DNA from: Desulfosporosinus nitroreducens
Lineage (GTDB): Bacteria > Bacillota > Desulfitobacteriia > Desulfitobacteriales > Desulfitobacteriaceae
Length of the DNA: 64,000 nt
Direction of reading: 5' to 3'
Assembly: GCF_023897015.1 (NCBI RefSeq)
Contig: NZ_JAMHFY010000006.1
Span: 184,469-248,468 of the forward strand
Shown: piece by piece, positions 1 to 10,307 of the stretch
How the letters are laid out: the number at the start of each line of letters is the position of its first letter
Numbering within the stretch: the stretch's first letter is position 1
Notes under the pieces: generated by a model
What the model was told of the DNA's origin: nothing
The model's database searches: none
What the model saw: the letters and a program-made list of their open reading frames with translations, nothing else
Made by a program: the position numbers and the translations under genes

Positions 1-468
1 AACCACGGCGGCGAGCTCAATGCTGCGGTACAAGTTGCCAGCTACTTCATTCCAGAAGGTCCGGTTGTTTATATAGTAGATAAGCAAGAGAACGTTGACA
101 CTAAGATGTCAACAGGTACATATCTGGGGATGCCGATGGTGGTCCTTGTGAATGAAGAAAGTGCTTCAGCGGCTGAAATCGTTGCAGGCGCGATTAAGGA
201 TAAAGAAACAGCAAGTTTGGTGGGAGTAAAAACCTTCGGAAAAGGGATTGTTCAAACAATCTTCCCTTTGGACGGAGGAACTAGCGTTAAACTAACTACT
301 GCAAAATACTTAACGCCTAATAAGTTGGATATTCATAAGAAGGGAATCGAGCCCGATGTTGTGGTAGAATTAGGGAAAGGACAACAAGCTACCATAACCC
401 CTCAAGACACCAACTTTGATGCTCAACTTCAGAAAGCGTTGCAAACACTGCAAGGGAAACTAAAGTAA
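1..468 (+). CDS. ctpA: C-terminal part of a carboxy-terminal processing protease (S41, CtpA/Tsp-like), truncated by the window edge
   Basis: The reading frame is open from the first base and ends at a TAA, giving about 155 residues; the start lies outside the window. The visible part is the end of an S41 peptidase domain. It opens with NHGGELNAAV, the usual substrate-strand region, then NEESASAAEI, which carries the nucleophilic Ser, and KTFGKGIVQ, which carries the general-base Lys, followed by the conserved KYLTP and GIEPDVVV strand. These proteases act outside the membrane and degrade or trim proteins from the C terminus. The PDZ domain and signal segment expected upstream cannot be seen. 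An intrinsic terminator follows directly. Family assignment is firm; which paralogue it is cannot be told. Confidence 0.9.
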   Translation, partial: NHGGELNAAVQVASYFIPEGPVVYIVDKQENVDTKMSTGTYLGMPMVVLVNEESASAAEIVAGAIKDKETASLVGVKTFGKGIVQTIFPLDGGTSVKLTTAKYLTPNKLDIHKKGIEPDVVVELGKGQQATITPQDTNFDAQLQKALQTLQGKLK

Positions 469-482
469 AAAAATGAATTAAT

Positions 483-512
483 AAAAAAGACACGCCAGAG
501 CGTGTCTTTTTT
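483..512 (+). terminator. Intrinsic terminator after the S41 protease gene
   Basis: AAAAAAGACACGC and GCGTGTCTTTTTT form a near-perfect stem around a short CAGA-type loop, ending in a T-run. The A-run on the 5' side makes it potentially bidirectional. Confidence 0.85.
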
Positions 513-593
513 ATCGGCCGAACCTCAATTTCACCTTCGTACCCCTTCTTGCATAGACTACGCTGACCGAAAAAAACGACGGGGGTAAGAAGC

Positions 594-1628
594 ATGAGAA
601 ATAAGACTGGTGTGCGACATTACTTTGCCGAGGGACTGACCACCAGGGGTTACATATCTTTATTGCCAAACATGATGCCAAGTTGGAAACGTGCCTATAT
701 CTTGTTAGGAGGCCCTGGGACCGGTAAATCAACGTTGATAAAGATTGTTGGTTTAGAATTGTTGGATCGAGGATATGACATTGATTTTCTACGGTCGGTA
801 CGTGATCCGGATTCGATGGCAGGGTTTATTATGCCTCGGATGGGGTTAGGTATGTTAGATGCCATGGAGGTTTCTCCACTTCGTTGGCAAGCCCCGGGTG
901 TTGTTGAGAAATTCACTGATTTCAGTCTGTTCTGTGATGAAGTGAAGTTGGAGAAGCAAAGGTCTTCAATAATTGAGATTGAAAAACGGCTTCAAGAACT
1001 GCAAATGACTTTGGAAGAAGAGCTGGCTTCTGAACTAGGGTCGTTAATAGGGTCCAGGACGACAAAGCCTCCATTAGATAAAGGGAACATTTCTTGGATT
1101 CTCGGGAACTCAGCTCAGCTGAAAGTTAAAAAAGAGAATACAGGTCCTTGGCCACTAGCGGAAAATGCTCTTAAATTACTGCAAAAAAGTGTTGTAAATC
1201 CGTTTTTCCTGCACGGCCTAACTGCGGAAGGATGGCTTAATCTGTCCCCGCATTTCTTGACGGATTTTGATCAGATTCGGTTGGAAGGAGACGAAACTCT
1301 AGATGCCTTAGATTGGGTGCTTCGTGAGGCTCAACAATTAGGGCAATTAATTGAAATTGTCTTGCACCCTCTCAATCCAGATGAAGTCATCGGGATAGTC
1401 TTTCCAGAGAGGCGTTTAGCGATCTGGCAAGGTAATCCGGAAAATTTGCAAGACCAAGGATTAGAACGTCCTTTAAGCAAAACGTTAATAGAAACCTTAG
1501 CATCATGGCAAATCAATAGGGCACAGCTTAAGGCTATCTACATGGAGGCGGTTAATTTTGATCAAGTAGACAGTTGTCGTGAAACCATATTGAACCAGAT
1601 TTTATGTGATTTAAATAGCAAAAGTTAA
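594..1628 (+). CDS. P-loop NTPase of unknown role with internal duplication (PRK06851-like)
   Basis: 344 residues, ATG start behind a GGGGG-type ribosome site. A Walker A motif, GGPGTGKST, lies at about residues 39-47. The protein is an internal duplication: YFAEGLTTRGYISLLPN at about residue 10 is echoed by FFLHGLTAEGWLNLSPH at about residue 203, and the segments after both have similar length. The second copy has no P-loop lysine, so only the first half should bind nucleotide. A charged coiled-coil-like stretch (about 125-145) links the two. Proteins of this architecture are conserved in Bacillus and Clostridia as uncharacterised ATPases or predicted nucleotide kinases. No partner is clear from the context, since the next gene faces the other way. 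Function unknown. Confidence 0.75.
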   Translation: MRNKTGVRHYFAEGLTTRGYISLLPNMMPSWKRAYILLGGPGTGKSTLIKIVGLELLDRGYDIDFLRSVRDPDSMAGFIMPRMGLGMLDAMEVSPLRWQAPGVVEKFTDFSLFCDEVKLEKQRSSIIEIEKRLQELQMTLEEELASELGSLIGSRTTKPPLDKGNISWILGNSAQLKVKKENTGPWPLAENALKLLQKSVVNPFFLHGLTAEGWLNLSPHFLTDFDQIRLEGDETLDALDWVLREAQQLGQLIEIVLHPLNPDEVIGIVFPERRLAIWQGNPENLQDQGLERPLSKTLIETLASWQINRAQLKAIYMEAVNFDQVDSCRETILNQILCDLNSKS

Positions 1629-1643
1629 TCTAGAATAATTACA

Positions 1644-2486
1644 TTAGCTGAATAGGGTTGGGTCTATAAGGAATTCCCCAAGATCTGCCATCAAAAGCTC
1701 AAGGTCTGACTCTTTAAGCCATAGTTTATCGAGCGCTTCCTGTTGTATCGGATTTAATAAACTGTCCACACCGCCGCCAATACCGAGCAAACTTGCAAGC
1801 CCGTTAGCAACATGAATTACGCAGGCGAGTTCGGGGTAGCTTGGCGCTTGTGACGGAGAATGATGATAGGAAATTGCAGATACCAGATCTTCCGGCAAAA
1901 ACCAAGTCCTGGCCAAGAACCCACCAACAGTTGCATGATTATACCCTATGACTTTTTCCTCAAGTTCGGAATAGGATAGTTTTACCTCTTTTACTTTCTC
2001 GACAAGAAAAGGCCCCACTTCCTGTACATAAATAGAGATAACTAGTTTTCCGATATCATGAAGCAAGCCTGCAGTAAAGGCAACATCTCCAAAAGGGAGT
2101 TTATGATATTGACAAAGACGTTTCGCTGTCATAGCGGTAAGCATAGAATGCTTCCAAAGGCCCTCTTGCTCAATCTCGTAACCTATAAGATTATTTTTCA
2201 ATAAAGGGGCAACTGCGGAAGCCATTGCTAGCCCTTGTGTCACCTGAAAACCAAGCATGACGATAGCTTCTTGGAGAGAGGAGATTCGTCTGGCGTACCC
2301 ATAATACGCAGAATTGGCTTGTCGTAAGATACCAGCTGTGAGTGAAGGGTCTTGGCCGATAACAGTTTCTAGCTCTTTAACGGTTGTTGCGGGGTTTTTG
2401 GTTAAGGCAATAACGCGCAAAGCAGATGTGGGCAGGGGCGGAAGAGCTTGTACGCGCTTTAAGACATGTTCCAATTTAATAGTCAA
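1644..2486 (-). CDS. HDOD-domain signalling protein
   Basis: 280 residues. The start is a TTG at 2486, chosen because AAGGAGGG sits 7-8 nt upstream on the minus strand. The HDOD domain fills most of the protein: LPPLPTSALRVIALTKNP at the N terminus, DPSLTAGILRQANSAYYG, and AGLLHDIGKLVIS near residue 140, where the His-Asp pair is kept although HDOD proteins usually lack a full catalytic set. A YHH motif follows near residue 207. HDOD proteins are regulatory, often tied to cyclic-di-GMP, stress or competence pathways, and no enzymatic activity can be claimed here. It is convergent with the gene on its left, separated by only 15 bp without an obvious terminator. Confidence 0.85.
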   Translation of the reverse strand: MTIKLEHVLKRVQALPPLPTSALRVIALTKNPATTVKELETVIGQDPSLTAGILRQANSAYYGYARRISSLQEAIVMLGFQVTQGLAMASAVAPLLKNNLIGYEIEQEGLWKHSMLTAMTAKRLCQYHKLPFGDVAFTAGLLHDIGKLVISIYVQEVGPFLVEKVKEVKLSYSELEEKVIGYNHATVGGFLARTWFLPEDLVSAISYHHSPSQAPSYPELACVIHVANGLASLLGIGGGVDSLLNPIQQEALDKLWLKESDLELLMADLGEFLIDPTLFS

Positions 2487-2606
2487 CTATAGGCCCTCCT
2501 TAATTTTTGCAGATATTCAAAGGAAGTTTTTCACAGGGATTTTTTATGACGACTAGGGGAAACTAATTTAAAGAATTGCTTGAGAACCCCGAAAGGAGTG
2601 CGTAAC

Positions 2607-3962
2607 ATGTCAAAAAGATTGCGATTCTTGGTTGTCTTAATTGCAGTATGTCTTAGTTTAACCATAACTGGCTGCAGTCTACAAGATCTTTTAGGGAAAA
2701 ATAAAAATAAAACTTCTGCAAAAAAGGAAAGTGAACCAATTATAGCAGTTTCATTGAATGAGCAAGACCCTAACAAACTGCTTATTTCAAAAGGAATCGA
2801 AGATCTGGCCAAGAAAGAAGATGTAAAGGTAAAGTATATAAATAGTGAATCAAAAGAAGAGTCTCCTTTAAAAGATGCTAAGATCCTAATTTATCAAGGA
2901 GGAGATGAGAGCATTTTACAAGAATCTCAATCTGAAGAAATTCCAATCTTAGCTTTAACCCAACTTCCGTCAGGAATAAAACCTGAAGGTATAATTATCC
3001 CTGATCAGGAAAAAGCCGGAGAGCTTATGGCCCAGACTTTAGTGGGAAAAGTTACTGAGGGTCAATTGGTTATACTGCAAGGAGATCCTAATGAAAGTGG
3101 GTCCCAAGAACTTTTAGCAGGAAATAAGGCTATTCTTAGCAAGTATCCTAAGATTACCATACATACCATTTCAAGTCCTAAAGGATCTGAATCAGTAGCC
3201 AGGATAGGCTTAGTCGACTTTCTTCAAAAGAACCCTGATAATGTGCAAGGGATTTTAGCCCATAATGAAAGCTTGGCGGTACAGGCGAGCGAAGTTCTCA
3301 AACAAACTCAGTTAGACAAAAAAATTAGTTTGATTGGTGGACAAGCTAGTATTCCATCCTTAGAGAGGATGGCTAAGGGTTCTCAAATCGGAGATATTGA
3401 TACCTCTCCTTATCTACAGGGTGCCAATGCCTATCAATGGGCTCAGAAAATAATTAAGAAAGAACCTCTAGAAGTTAATAATTCAATTACCAGCGAGCAA
3501 GGGGAAATACCTGCTAAAGTTATAGCGGTGAAGGCAGTAACTTCATCTAATTTAGCGGTCATTCAAAAAAGTTATACTACAACTATGCAAACTGCGGAAA
3601 AAGATAAAAAGCAAAAAGAGCAAGCGGAGTCCAAAGGGAAGGAAGAAAAGGATCAAAAGAAGGACCAAGGAAAAGATCAAGAGAAAGATCAAGCAGCCGA
3701 TAAGAAAGAAGAAGGGCAGTCCGGTGATAAGCAAAATTCTGTTCCTCCAGGTGTTGAGAAAGTTACAGAACGAGTAAAAACGGAAACAACACGAGATTAT
3801 CTTAATGCTGAAGGGAAAGTAATAGGCACAGAAAAAACCGTTAATGAACAGGTGAAAACAGTTCCGCCAGAGATGTTAAAGCAACAAGCAGAACAACCAA
3901 AAGATGCTGAAAAAGCTGAGGGAGATCAGGCGAAGGATGATTCGAAAAAAGAGGAAAAGTAA
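2607..3962 (+). CDS. Substrate-binding-like lipoprotein with charged C-terminal tail
   Basis: 451 residues from the ATG at 2607, which has AAAGGAG about 8 nt upstream; an earlier in-frame start would precede that site and is unlikely. The N terminus is a lipoprotein signal, hydrophobic LVVLIAVCLSLTITGC, with the lipid-modified Cys at about residue 24. Residues 50-320 look like a periplasmic-binding fold of the sugar/LacI type: ISKGIEDLAKKED, then GILAHNESLAVQ and SPYLQGANAYQWAQ. The last ~120 residues are low-complexity and rich in Lys, Glu, Asp and Gln, ending EEK. No transporter permease or ATPase is adjacent, so it may act as an orphan sensor or wall-associated protein rather than a transporter part. 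Ligand unknown. Confidence 0.7.
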   Translation: MSKRLRFLVVLIAVCLSLTITGCSLQDLLGKNKNKTSAKKESEPIIAVSLNEQDPNKLLISKGIEDLAKKEDVKVKYINSESKEESPLKDAKILIYQGGDESILQESQSEEIPILALTQLPSGIKPEGIIIPDQEKAGELMAQTLVGKVTEGQLVILQGDPNESGSQELLAGNKAILSKYPKITIHTISSPKGSESVARIGLVDFLQKNPDNVQGILAHNESLAVQASEVLKQTQLDKKISLIGGQASIPSLERMAKGSQIGDIDTSPYLQGANAYQWAQKIIKKEPLEVNNSITSEQGEIPAKVIAVKAVTSSNLAVIQKSYTTTMQTAEKDKKQKEQAESKGKEEKDQKKDQGKDQEKDQAADKKEEGQSGDKQNSVPPGVEKVTERVKTETTRDYLNAEGKVIGTEKTVNEQVKTVPPEMLKQQAEQPKDAEKAEGDQAKDDSKKEEK

Positions 3963-3981
3963 AAACGAAGTACAAAATAAG

Positions 3982-4024
3982 GAGACAGATTTGTTGTTTG
4001 GTAAAATAACATCCTGTCTCTTTG
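3982..4024 (+). terminator. Weak terminator-like hairpin after the lipoprotein gene
   Basis: GAGACAG (3982-3988) and CTGTCTC (4014-4020) can pair around a 25-nt loop and are followed by TTTGTT. The loop is long, so the call is tentative. Confidence 0.4.
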
Positions 4025-4200
4025 TTATCGGACAAAAGCTCCAGAAACTAAAATTCTTGGAAATTCAACCAAATATATATTGTGTTGTAAACAGACATTG
4101 CAGGGTAATTATTCTTGTGCTTCGATTTGTATAAGCACCAGGGTAGATGTAAAATACAGAGTAGAGCAACTTATTATATAATCGAAAGGAAGAGTGGCGC

Positions 4201-6258
4201 ATGGAATTTCGTATACATGCCCCATACCAACCTGGCGGAGACCAACCCCAGGCTATCGATGCGCTGGCTGCAGGTCTGAATGAAGGCTTAAACCACCAGA
4301 CGTTGCTGGGGGTCACGGGATCGGGGAAGACCTTCACTATGGCCAATATCATCATGAAAGTTCAAAGACCAACTCTGATATTGGCGCATAACAAAACCTT
4401 GGCCGCCCAACTTTACAGTGAATTTAAAGAGTATTTTCCAGAGAATGCCGTGGAGTACTTTGTGAGTTACTATGATTATTACCAACCAGAGGCTTATGTG
4501 CCTTCGAGTGATACATTTATCGAAAAGGACGCATCGATAAATGAAGAGATCGAGAAGCTGCGACACTCGGCAACCGCTGCTTTATTGGAGCGTCGCGATG
4601 TGATTGTAGTGGCTAGTGTTTCGTGTATTTATGGTTTAGGTTCACCAGAAGATTACCGTGATCTTGTCCTTTCCCTGCGACAGGGGCAAGTGGTCGATCG
4701 TAATGAAATTTTGCGCAAGCTGATAGCAATTCAATACGACCGTAATGATATAGCGTTTACTCGGGGAACTTTCCGTGTGCGTGGAGATATTGTAGAGATT
4801 TATCCGGCTTCCTCTAGTGAACAAGTGATTCGGGTTGATATGTTTGGAGATGAAATTGAGCACATCTATGAAATTAATATGTTGACGGGGGAGATTTTAG
4901 GGGAGCGGCATCATGTCTCAATTTTTCCGAACTCGCACTATGTAACTGCCCAAGAAAAAGTTATGCAGGCAGCAGAAAATATTGAAATAGAGCTGGAAGA
5001 GCGACTGAATCTATTAAATTCCGAAAATAAGTTGCTTGAGGCACAACGTCTTGAGCAACGAACTCGCTATGATCTGGAAATGCTCAGAGAGATGGGATTT
5101 TGTAATGGAATAGAAAATTATTCTCGTCACTTAACATTTCGTGAGCCAGGAGAGACTCCTTACACCTTACTAGATTACTTTCCAGATGACTTTCTCCTTT
5201 TTGTTGATGAATCTCACGTTTCCCTTCCACAGGTGAGAGGAATGTATGAGGGAGACCGGTCACGTAAGACTACCTTAGTAAACTACGGCTTTCGTCTGCC
5301 TTCCGCTCTGGATAACCGACCACTGACCTTTGTCGAGTTTGAACGAACGATCAAGCAAAGTGTCTATGTCAGTGCAACACCTGGACCCTATGAATTAGCA
5401 CATTGCCCGACGGTTACAGAGCAAATTATTCGCCCCACCGGGTTATTAGATCCAATGGTTATCGTCCGTCCTACCAAAGGTCAGATCGATGATTTGCTAG
5501 GAGAAATGAGAAGACGGATTGCGAAAGATGAACGAGTCCTCGTGACAACCTTGACAAAAAGAATGGCAGAGGATTTGACGGATTACTTTATAAATTTAGA
5601 AATCAAGGTAAAGTATTTGCATTCAGATATTAAGACCCTCGAACGAGTGGAAATTCTTCGAGAACTTCGCCTGGGCGAGATCGACGTAGTCGTAGGTATT
5701 AACCTTTTACGGGAAGGCCTGGACTTGCCGGAAGTTTCCCTCGTAGCAATTCTCGACGCAGACAAAGAAGGGTTTCTTAGATCGGATCGCTCACTCATTC
5801 AAACCATAGGTCGTGCAGCCCGTAACGCTGAAGGTAAAGTTATTATGTATGGAGATAAAATTACCCGCTCGATGCAGAACGCCTTGGATGAAACGAACCG
5901 ACGCCGTGAAATTCAAATGGCCTGGAACGAAAAGTCGGGAATTACTCCTCAAACCATACGCAAGGCAGTTCATGATGCTCCAGAGGCAATGAAAGTCGCG
6001 GAACTCAAAAAGGCTTATGGGACAAAGCTTCCTCCTGACGAGCTGGCACAACTTATTAAGAGCCTGGAAGCTGAAATGAGGCTAGCGGCAAGAGACTTAG
6101 ATTTTGAGCGGGCAGCTGAAATTCGAGATGCTATGATTGATTTAAAAGGGGAAGAAAACAAATATAAAATGACGAGTCAACAAGGCGGGAGCAAAAGAAA
6201 TACTCGGTATGACCATAAAGCACAGAAAAAGGGGTCTTCTCGAAAAAGTAAAAAATAG
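4201..6258 (+). CDS. uvrB: Excinuclease ABC subunit B
   Basis: 685 residues, full length for UvrB. Nucleotide excision repair: UvrB receives damaged DNA from UvrA, verifies the lesion and recruits UvrC. Walker A GVTGSGKT lies at residues 37-44, the damage-wedging beta-hairpin region at [12 protein letters not shown] (about 95), motif II as VDESH, and the helicase C-terminal motifs near [15 protein letters not shown] and [13 protein letters not shown] domain that contacts UvrC is visible near the C terminus ([15 protein letters not shown]), followed by a basic tail. The start has AGGAAG about 8 nt upstream. uvrA follows after 172 nt and has its own leader, so the two are neighbours but may not be strictly co-transcribed. 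I saw no clear LexA operator upstream. Confidence 0.97.
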   Translation: MEFRIHAPYQPGGDQPQAIDALAAGLNEGLNHQTLLGVTGSGKTFTMANIIMKVQRPTLILAHNKTLAAQLYSEFKEYFPENAVEYFVSYYDYYQPEAYVPSSDTFIEKDASINEEIEKLRHSATAALLERRDVIVVASVSCIYGLGSPEDYRDLVLSLRQGQVVDRNEILRKLIAIQYDRNDIAFTRGTFRVRGDIVEIYPASSSEQVIRVDMFGDEIEHIYEINMLTGEILGERHHVSIFPNSHYVTAQEKVMQAAENIEIELEERLNLLNSENKLLEAQRLEQRTRYDLEMLREMGFCNGIENYSRHLTFREPGETPYTLLDYFPDDFLLFVDESHVSLPQVRGMYEGDRSRKTTLVNYGFRLPSALDNRPLTFVEFERTIKQSVYVSATPGPYELAHCPTVTEQIIRPTGLLDPMVIVRPTKGQIDDLLGEMRRRIAKDERVLVTTLTKRMAEDLTDYFINLEIKVKYLHSDIKTLERVEILRELRLGEIDVVVGINLLREGLDLPEVSLVAILDADKEGFLRSDRSLIQTIGRAARNAEGKVIMYGDKITRSMQNALDETNRRREIQMAWNEKSGITPQTIRKAVHDAPEAMKVAELKKAYGTKLPPDELAQLIKSLEAEMRLAARDLDFERAAEIRDAMIDLKGEENKYKMTSQQGGSKRNTRYDHKAQKKGSSRKSKK

Positions 6259-6430
6259 GAAGAGCAAAGCGAGAGGACAGTGCGTTGTTTATCGGTGAAT
6301 TTGAATCGGAACGGTTGTATAATGATATTGGATACTTTATAATAAGTTCGTATATGTTCGATTTGAATCGAAAGTTTGTTTGGGCGAACATCAAATGTCT
6401 CTTCCCAACTCATCACTTAGGAGGAAAACC

Positions 6431-9247
6431 ATGACCCAAGAGTACCTACGCGTGCGCGGTGCACGCGCTCATAATTTGAAAAACATCGATATCGATATTC
6501 CACGCAATAAACTTGTAGTAATCACAGGGCTGTCAGGCTCGGGAAAATCTTCCCTAGCCTTTGATACAATTTATGCCGAGGGACAAAGGCGGTATGTAGA
6601 ATCCCTTTCTGCCTATGCACGGCAGTTCTTGGGGCAGATGGACAAGCCTGATGTAGATTCCATCGAAGGGCTTTCTCCTGCAATTTCCATTGACCAGAAG
6701 ACGACTAACCGTAACCCCCGCTCGACGGTGGGGACTGCAACAGAAGTCTCTGATTACCTCCGCTTGTTGTATGCTCGGATCGGTCATCCGCATTGCCCAA
6801 AGTGTGGCCGAGCTATTTCCCAGCAGACGGTCCAACAAATGGTGGATCTGCTGATGAATCTCCCAGAACGGACAAGAGTGCAAATCTTAGCCCCACTCGT
6901 AAAAGGAAAAAAAGGGGAACACCACAAGGTCTTAGAAGACGCTCGAAAGGCAGGGTATGTTCGGGTAAGAGTAGACGGGGAGGCTAGGGACCTCAGTGAA
7001 GAAATTGAACTGGCAAAAAACAAAAAGCATTCTATTGAAGTCGTGATAGATCGCATTTCATTGAAACCCGAAAGTGCTGAACGTCTGGCAGATTCTCTTG
7101 AAACAGCTCTTAAACTGGGAGAGGGAAACGTCATTGCAGACATCATTGAGGGAGAAGAGTTACGTTTCAGTGAAAACTTTGCCTGTCCGGATTGCGGGAT
7201 TGCGCTCGAGGAAATCTCTCCACGTCTTTTTTCTTTTAACAGTCCCTATGGAGCCTGCCCAGCGTGCACCGGACTAGGAGCAAACCTTGTCGTTGATATT
7301 GACCTGCTCATTCCCAATCGTTCCCTGTCCCTGGCAACAGGAGCAATAGCGCCTTGGGCTAAATCAACCTCAAGTTATTACCCAAAAATGATGGAGGCCG
7401 TAGCCCAAAACCTCAAATTTGGGATAGATACCCCTTTAAAAGACTTGAGTGAAGACCAATGGAAGGGGTTGCTCTATGGGACGGATACTCCCATAACCTT
7501 TCAGTATCAAAATATTTTTGATCAATTGAAAACCTACAACACCACGTTTGAAGGGCTGGTTCCCTTATTTGGGCGTCGTTATCGCGAGTCGACCTCGGAT
7601 ATGGTACGTGCTGAAATTGAAGGGTATATGAGCGAAAACCCTTGCCCAGAGTGCCAAGGGAAGCGACTGAAACCAGAAGCGTTAGCGGTGAAGGTAGGTG
7701 GGATCTCAATTGACGATTTGTCTCGTCTTTCAATTACCGAAGCGATTAGCTTTGTAAATACTCTCGATCTCACCCCCAAAGAGGAGACCATTGCCCACCA
7801 GATTTTGAAAGAAATCAAGGAAAGACTGGGTTTCTTAATGAATGTAGGACTGGATTACCTGACCATGTCCCGTGCTGCAGGTTCGCTCTCCGGTGGAGAA
7901 GCACAACGGATTCGCTTGGCGACTCAGATTGGGTCAAGTTTAATGGGTGTGCTTTATGTTTTAGATGAACCGAGCATTGGCCTCCACCAAAGAGATAATG
8001 CCAGATTGTTGGAGACCCTTAAACGGTTACGTGATCTCGGAAATACCTTGATTGTGGTCGAGCATGATGAAGATACGATGGTTGTCGCAGATCATATAAT
8101 TGATATCGGTCCCGGAGCTGGGGCCCATGGCGGGCGAGTAGTGGCTGAAGGCCCTATTGAGGAAATTAAGGCCAATAAAGAATCGATGACCGGGCAGTAT
8201 TTGAGTGGTGCCAAGAAAATCAGCGTGCCGGTGGAGCGACGTCAACCGAACGGAAAGTGGCTAGAGGTGTTAGGTGCTCGAGAGAACAACCTGAAGAATG
8301 TCCATGCGCGTATTCCCTTGGGCTTGTTTACATGTGTGACTGGAGTCTCGGGCTCGGGAAAAAGCACTTTGGTCAATGAGATTATCTATAAGGGATTAGC
8401 ATCCAGACTCAGTCGAGCTCGGGTTCGCCCAGGAGCGCACGATCAATTAAAAGGTTTGGAGCATCTGGAAAAGGTCGTTGATATTGACCAGTCTCCAATC
8501 GGTCGGACGCCCCGTTCAAACCCTGCTACCTATACCGGTGTTTTCGATTTTATTCGTGAGCTTTTCTCTATAACTCCAGAAGCAAAGATGCGAGGGTACA
8601 AACAAGGTCGGTTTAGCTTTAACGTTAAGGGGGGCCGTTGCGAGGCTTGCCGTGGAGATGGAATCATTAAGATTGAGATGCATTTCCTGCCTGATGTCTA
8701 TGTTCCCTGTGAAGTCTGCGAGGGAAAACGCTATAACCGGGAGACCTTGGAAGTACGGTATAAAGGTAAAACCATTGCGCAAATTCTCGATATGACAGTT
8801 GATGAAGCGGTGGAGTTTTTCCAAGTAGTCCAGAAGATTGCTCGAAAACTCCAGACACTCCAAGACGTGGGGCTCGGCTATATTCGCCTGGGGCAACCTG
8901 CAACCACCTTATCTGGAGGAGAAGCCCAACGCATTAAGCTTGCTACTGAATTAAGCCGACGCAGTACGGGGAGAACAATCTATATTCTTGATGAACCGAC
9001 AACAGGCCTACACACGGCAGATATTGATAAACTCCTCCATGTTCTTCACCGCTTAGTGGACGGGGGAGATACCGTACTTGTCATTGAGCATAATCTGGAT
9101 GTTATCAAAACTGCAGACTGGCTGATTGACCTGGGTCCGGAGGGAGGGAATCGGGGCGGAGAAGTGCTGATCGCTGGGAAGCCCGAGGAAGTTTCGTCTT
9201 TCCCGGCATCCTATACCGGGCAGTATTTAAAACGCTATTTAACCTAA
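6431..9247 (+). CDS. uvrA: Excinuclease ABC subunit A
   Basis: 938 residues. The ATG at 6431 is preferred over the upstream in-frame ATG at 6380 because TAGGAGG (6418-6424) is well spaced before it, and UvrA proteins normally begin like [18 protein letters not shown]. UvrA is the ATP-dependent damage sensor of nucleotide excision repair. Two ABC ATPase modules are present: Walker [10 protein letters not shown] near residue 34 and GVSGSGKST near 640, with two signature motifs LSGGEAQRI and two DEPS/DEPT Walker B segments. Zinc-binding Cys pairs occur at CPKCG and CPDCG in the first half and CEACRGDG and CEVCEG in the second. A TATAAT-like -10 element lies at 6318-6323. Confidence 0.97.
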   Translation: MTQEYLRVRGARAHNLKNIDIDIPRNKLVVITGLSGSGKSSLAFDTIYAEGQRRYVESLSAYARQFLGQMDKPDVDSIEGLSPAISIDQKTTNRNPRSTVGTATEVSDYLRLLYARIGHPHCPKCGRAISQQTVQQMVDLLMNLPERTRVQILAPLVKGKKGEHHKVLEDARKAGYVRVRVDGEARDLSEEIELAKNKKHSIEVVIDRISLKPESAERLADSLETALKLGEGNVIADIIEGEELRFSENFACPDCGIALEEISPRLFSFNSPYGACPACTGLGANLVVDIDLLIPNRSLSLATGAIAPWAKSTSSYYPKMMEAVAQNLKFGIDTPLKDLSEDQWKGLLYGTDTPITFQYQNIFDQLKTYNTTFEGLVPLFGRRYRESTSDMVRAEIEGYMSENPCPECQGKRLKPEALAVKVGGISIDDLSRLSITEAISFVNTLDLTPKEETIAHQILKEIKERLGFLMNVGLDYLTMSRAAGSLSGGEAQRIRLATQIGSSLMGVLYVLDEPSIGLHQRDNARLLETLKRLRDLGNTLIVVEHDEDTMVVADHIIDIGPGAGAHGGRVVAEGPIEEIKANKESMTGQYLSGAKKISVPVERRQPNGKWLEVLGARENNLKNVHARIPLGLFTCVTGVSGSGKSTLVNEIIYKGLASRLSRARVRPGAHDQLKGLEHLEKVVDIDQSPIGRTPRSNPATYTGVFDFIRELFSITPEAKMRGYKQGRFSFNVKGGRCEACRGDGIIKIEMHFLPDVYVPCEVCEGKRYNRETLEVRYKGKTIAQILDMTVDEAVEFFQVVQKIARKLQTLQDVGLGYIRLGQPATTLSGGEAQRIKLATELSRRSTGRTIYILDEPTTGLHTADIDKLLHVLHRLVDGGDTVLVIEHNLDVIKTADWLIDLGPEGGNRGGEVLIAGKPEEVSSFPASYTGQYLKRYLT

Positions 9248-9405
9248 AGTCTCAATAGGGTAAAACTATTTGCTAATTCATAAAGAGGCATCAATAGATT
9301 GGAGCTAACCAGAAGCACGACCTCGATAAGTTTGGCCGAAAGTCTAAACAACGATTTTAACATCGAGCCTCGTACTTGTGACTCGGATAGAGGAGTGAGA
9401 AAAAA

Positions 9406-10212
9406 TTGACGATTCGTTTAGTAGCCATGGATCTCGATGATACATTGCTTAGAGATGATTGCACAATTTCACCTCGAGTGGTAAAAGCAATACAAAAGGC
9501 CCAGATGCAGGGAGTAAAAATGACGATTGCCACAGGACGTATGCCTATCTCGACACGTCCTTATGCAAAGCAGCTGGGGCTGGATGTTCCTGTGATTACG
9601 TATCATGGGGCGATGATCCAACAGGCTATCAGTGGAGATATACTATTCCGGCGCCCAATTCCCAGCGCTTTAGCCTCTGAGATTGTTCAAGATGTAGGGG
9701 GAAGGGGGAATTATGCGCAGATCTATCTCAAGGATCGCGTTATCGCCCAGACACTTAATGAATGGTCCGAGGAATATGCGCGGATCGCGAGTGTTCACAT
9801 CGAAGAAGCCGACCTTCCAGGCATTCTTGCCCAAGAACCGGAAGGGGTTGAGAAAATCCTCGTTATCGGGGAAGAGTCTGACCTAGATCAATTGGTCCCT
9901 CTGTTAAATCAACGCTATGGAAAAAAAGTGCATATTACAAAATCAAAACCCCATTTTTTGGAGATAATAGAGGGCACTGTAAATAAAGGAGTAGCTCTGG
10001 CTGCTTTGGCAGAGCGCTTGGGAATATCCCGACAAGACGTAATGGCAATAGGGGATAGTTTTAACGATTTAGAGATGATTCAATATGCCGGGGTTGGAGT
10101 AGCCATGGGAAATGCCCGCAAAGAAATAAAGCAACAGGCAGATATCGTGACACTCACAAATGAGGAAGACGGAGTGGCAGAGGCTATCGAACAATATGTT
10201 TTGCTAGGATAA
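9406..10212 (+). CDS. Cof-type HAD-superfamily phosphatase
   Basis: 268 residues, TTG start with GAGGAGTG 8-9 nt before it. The HAD motifs are in order: MDLDDTLL at residues 8-15 with the nucleophilic Asp, ATGRMP near 42, a Lys in the GTVNKGVAL segment near 190, and GDSFNDLEMI near 212. The large cap between motifs I and III and the overall length fit the Cof/IIB branch, which dephosphorylates sugar phosphates, flavin precursors or pyridoxal phosphate with broad specificity. It stands alone, 158 nt after uvrA and 95 nt before the next gene. Substrate cannot be predicted. Confidence 0.9.
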   Translation: MTIRLVAMDLDDTLLRDDCTISPRVVKAIQKAQMQGVKMTIATGRMPISTRPYAKQLGLDVPVITYHGAMIQQAISGDILFRRPIPSALASEIVQDVGGRGNYAQIYLKDRVIAQTLNEWSEEYARIASVHIEEADLPGILAQEPEGVEKILVIGEESDLDQLVPLLNQRYGKKVHITKSKPHFLEIIEGTVNKGVALAALAERLGISRQDVMAIGDSFNDLEMIQYAGVGVAMGNARKEIKQQADIVTLTNEEDGVAEAIEQYVLLG

Positions 10213-10307
10213 CATTTGCAATGGAAATAATTATCGGATGTAAGATTTAGCGTGAACCCTAGTTTTGAACCGCAAATGAGAAAAAGCATTTGAGTGGAGG
10301 CTAAAAA

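Noticed and set aside
6339..6400. Possible LexA (SOS) operator upstream of uvrA
   Set aside because: Only half-sites such as ATATGTTCG and CGAACAT occur; no GAAC-N4-GTTC palindrome is formed.
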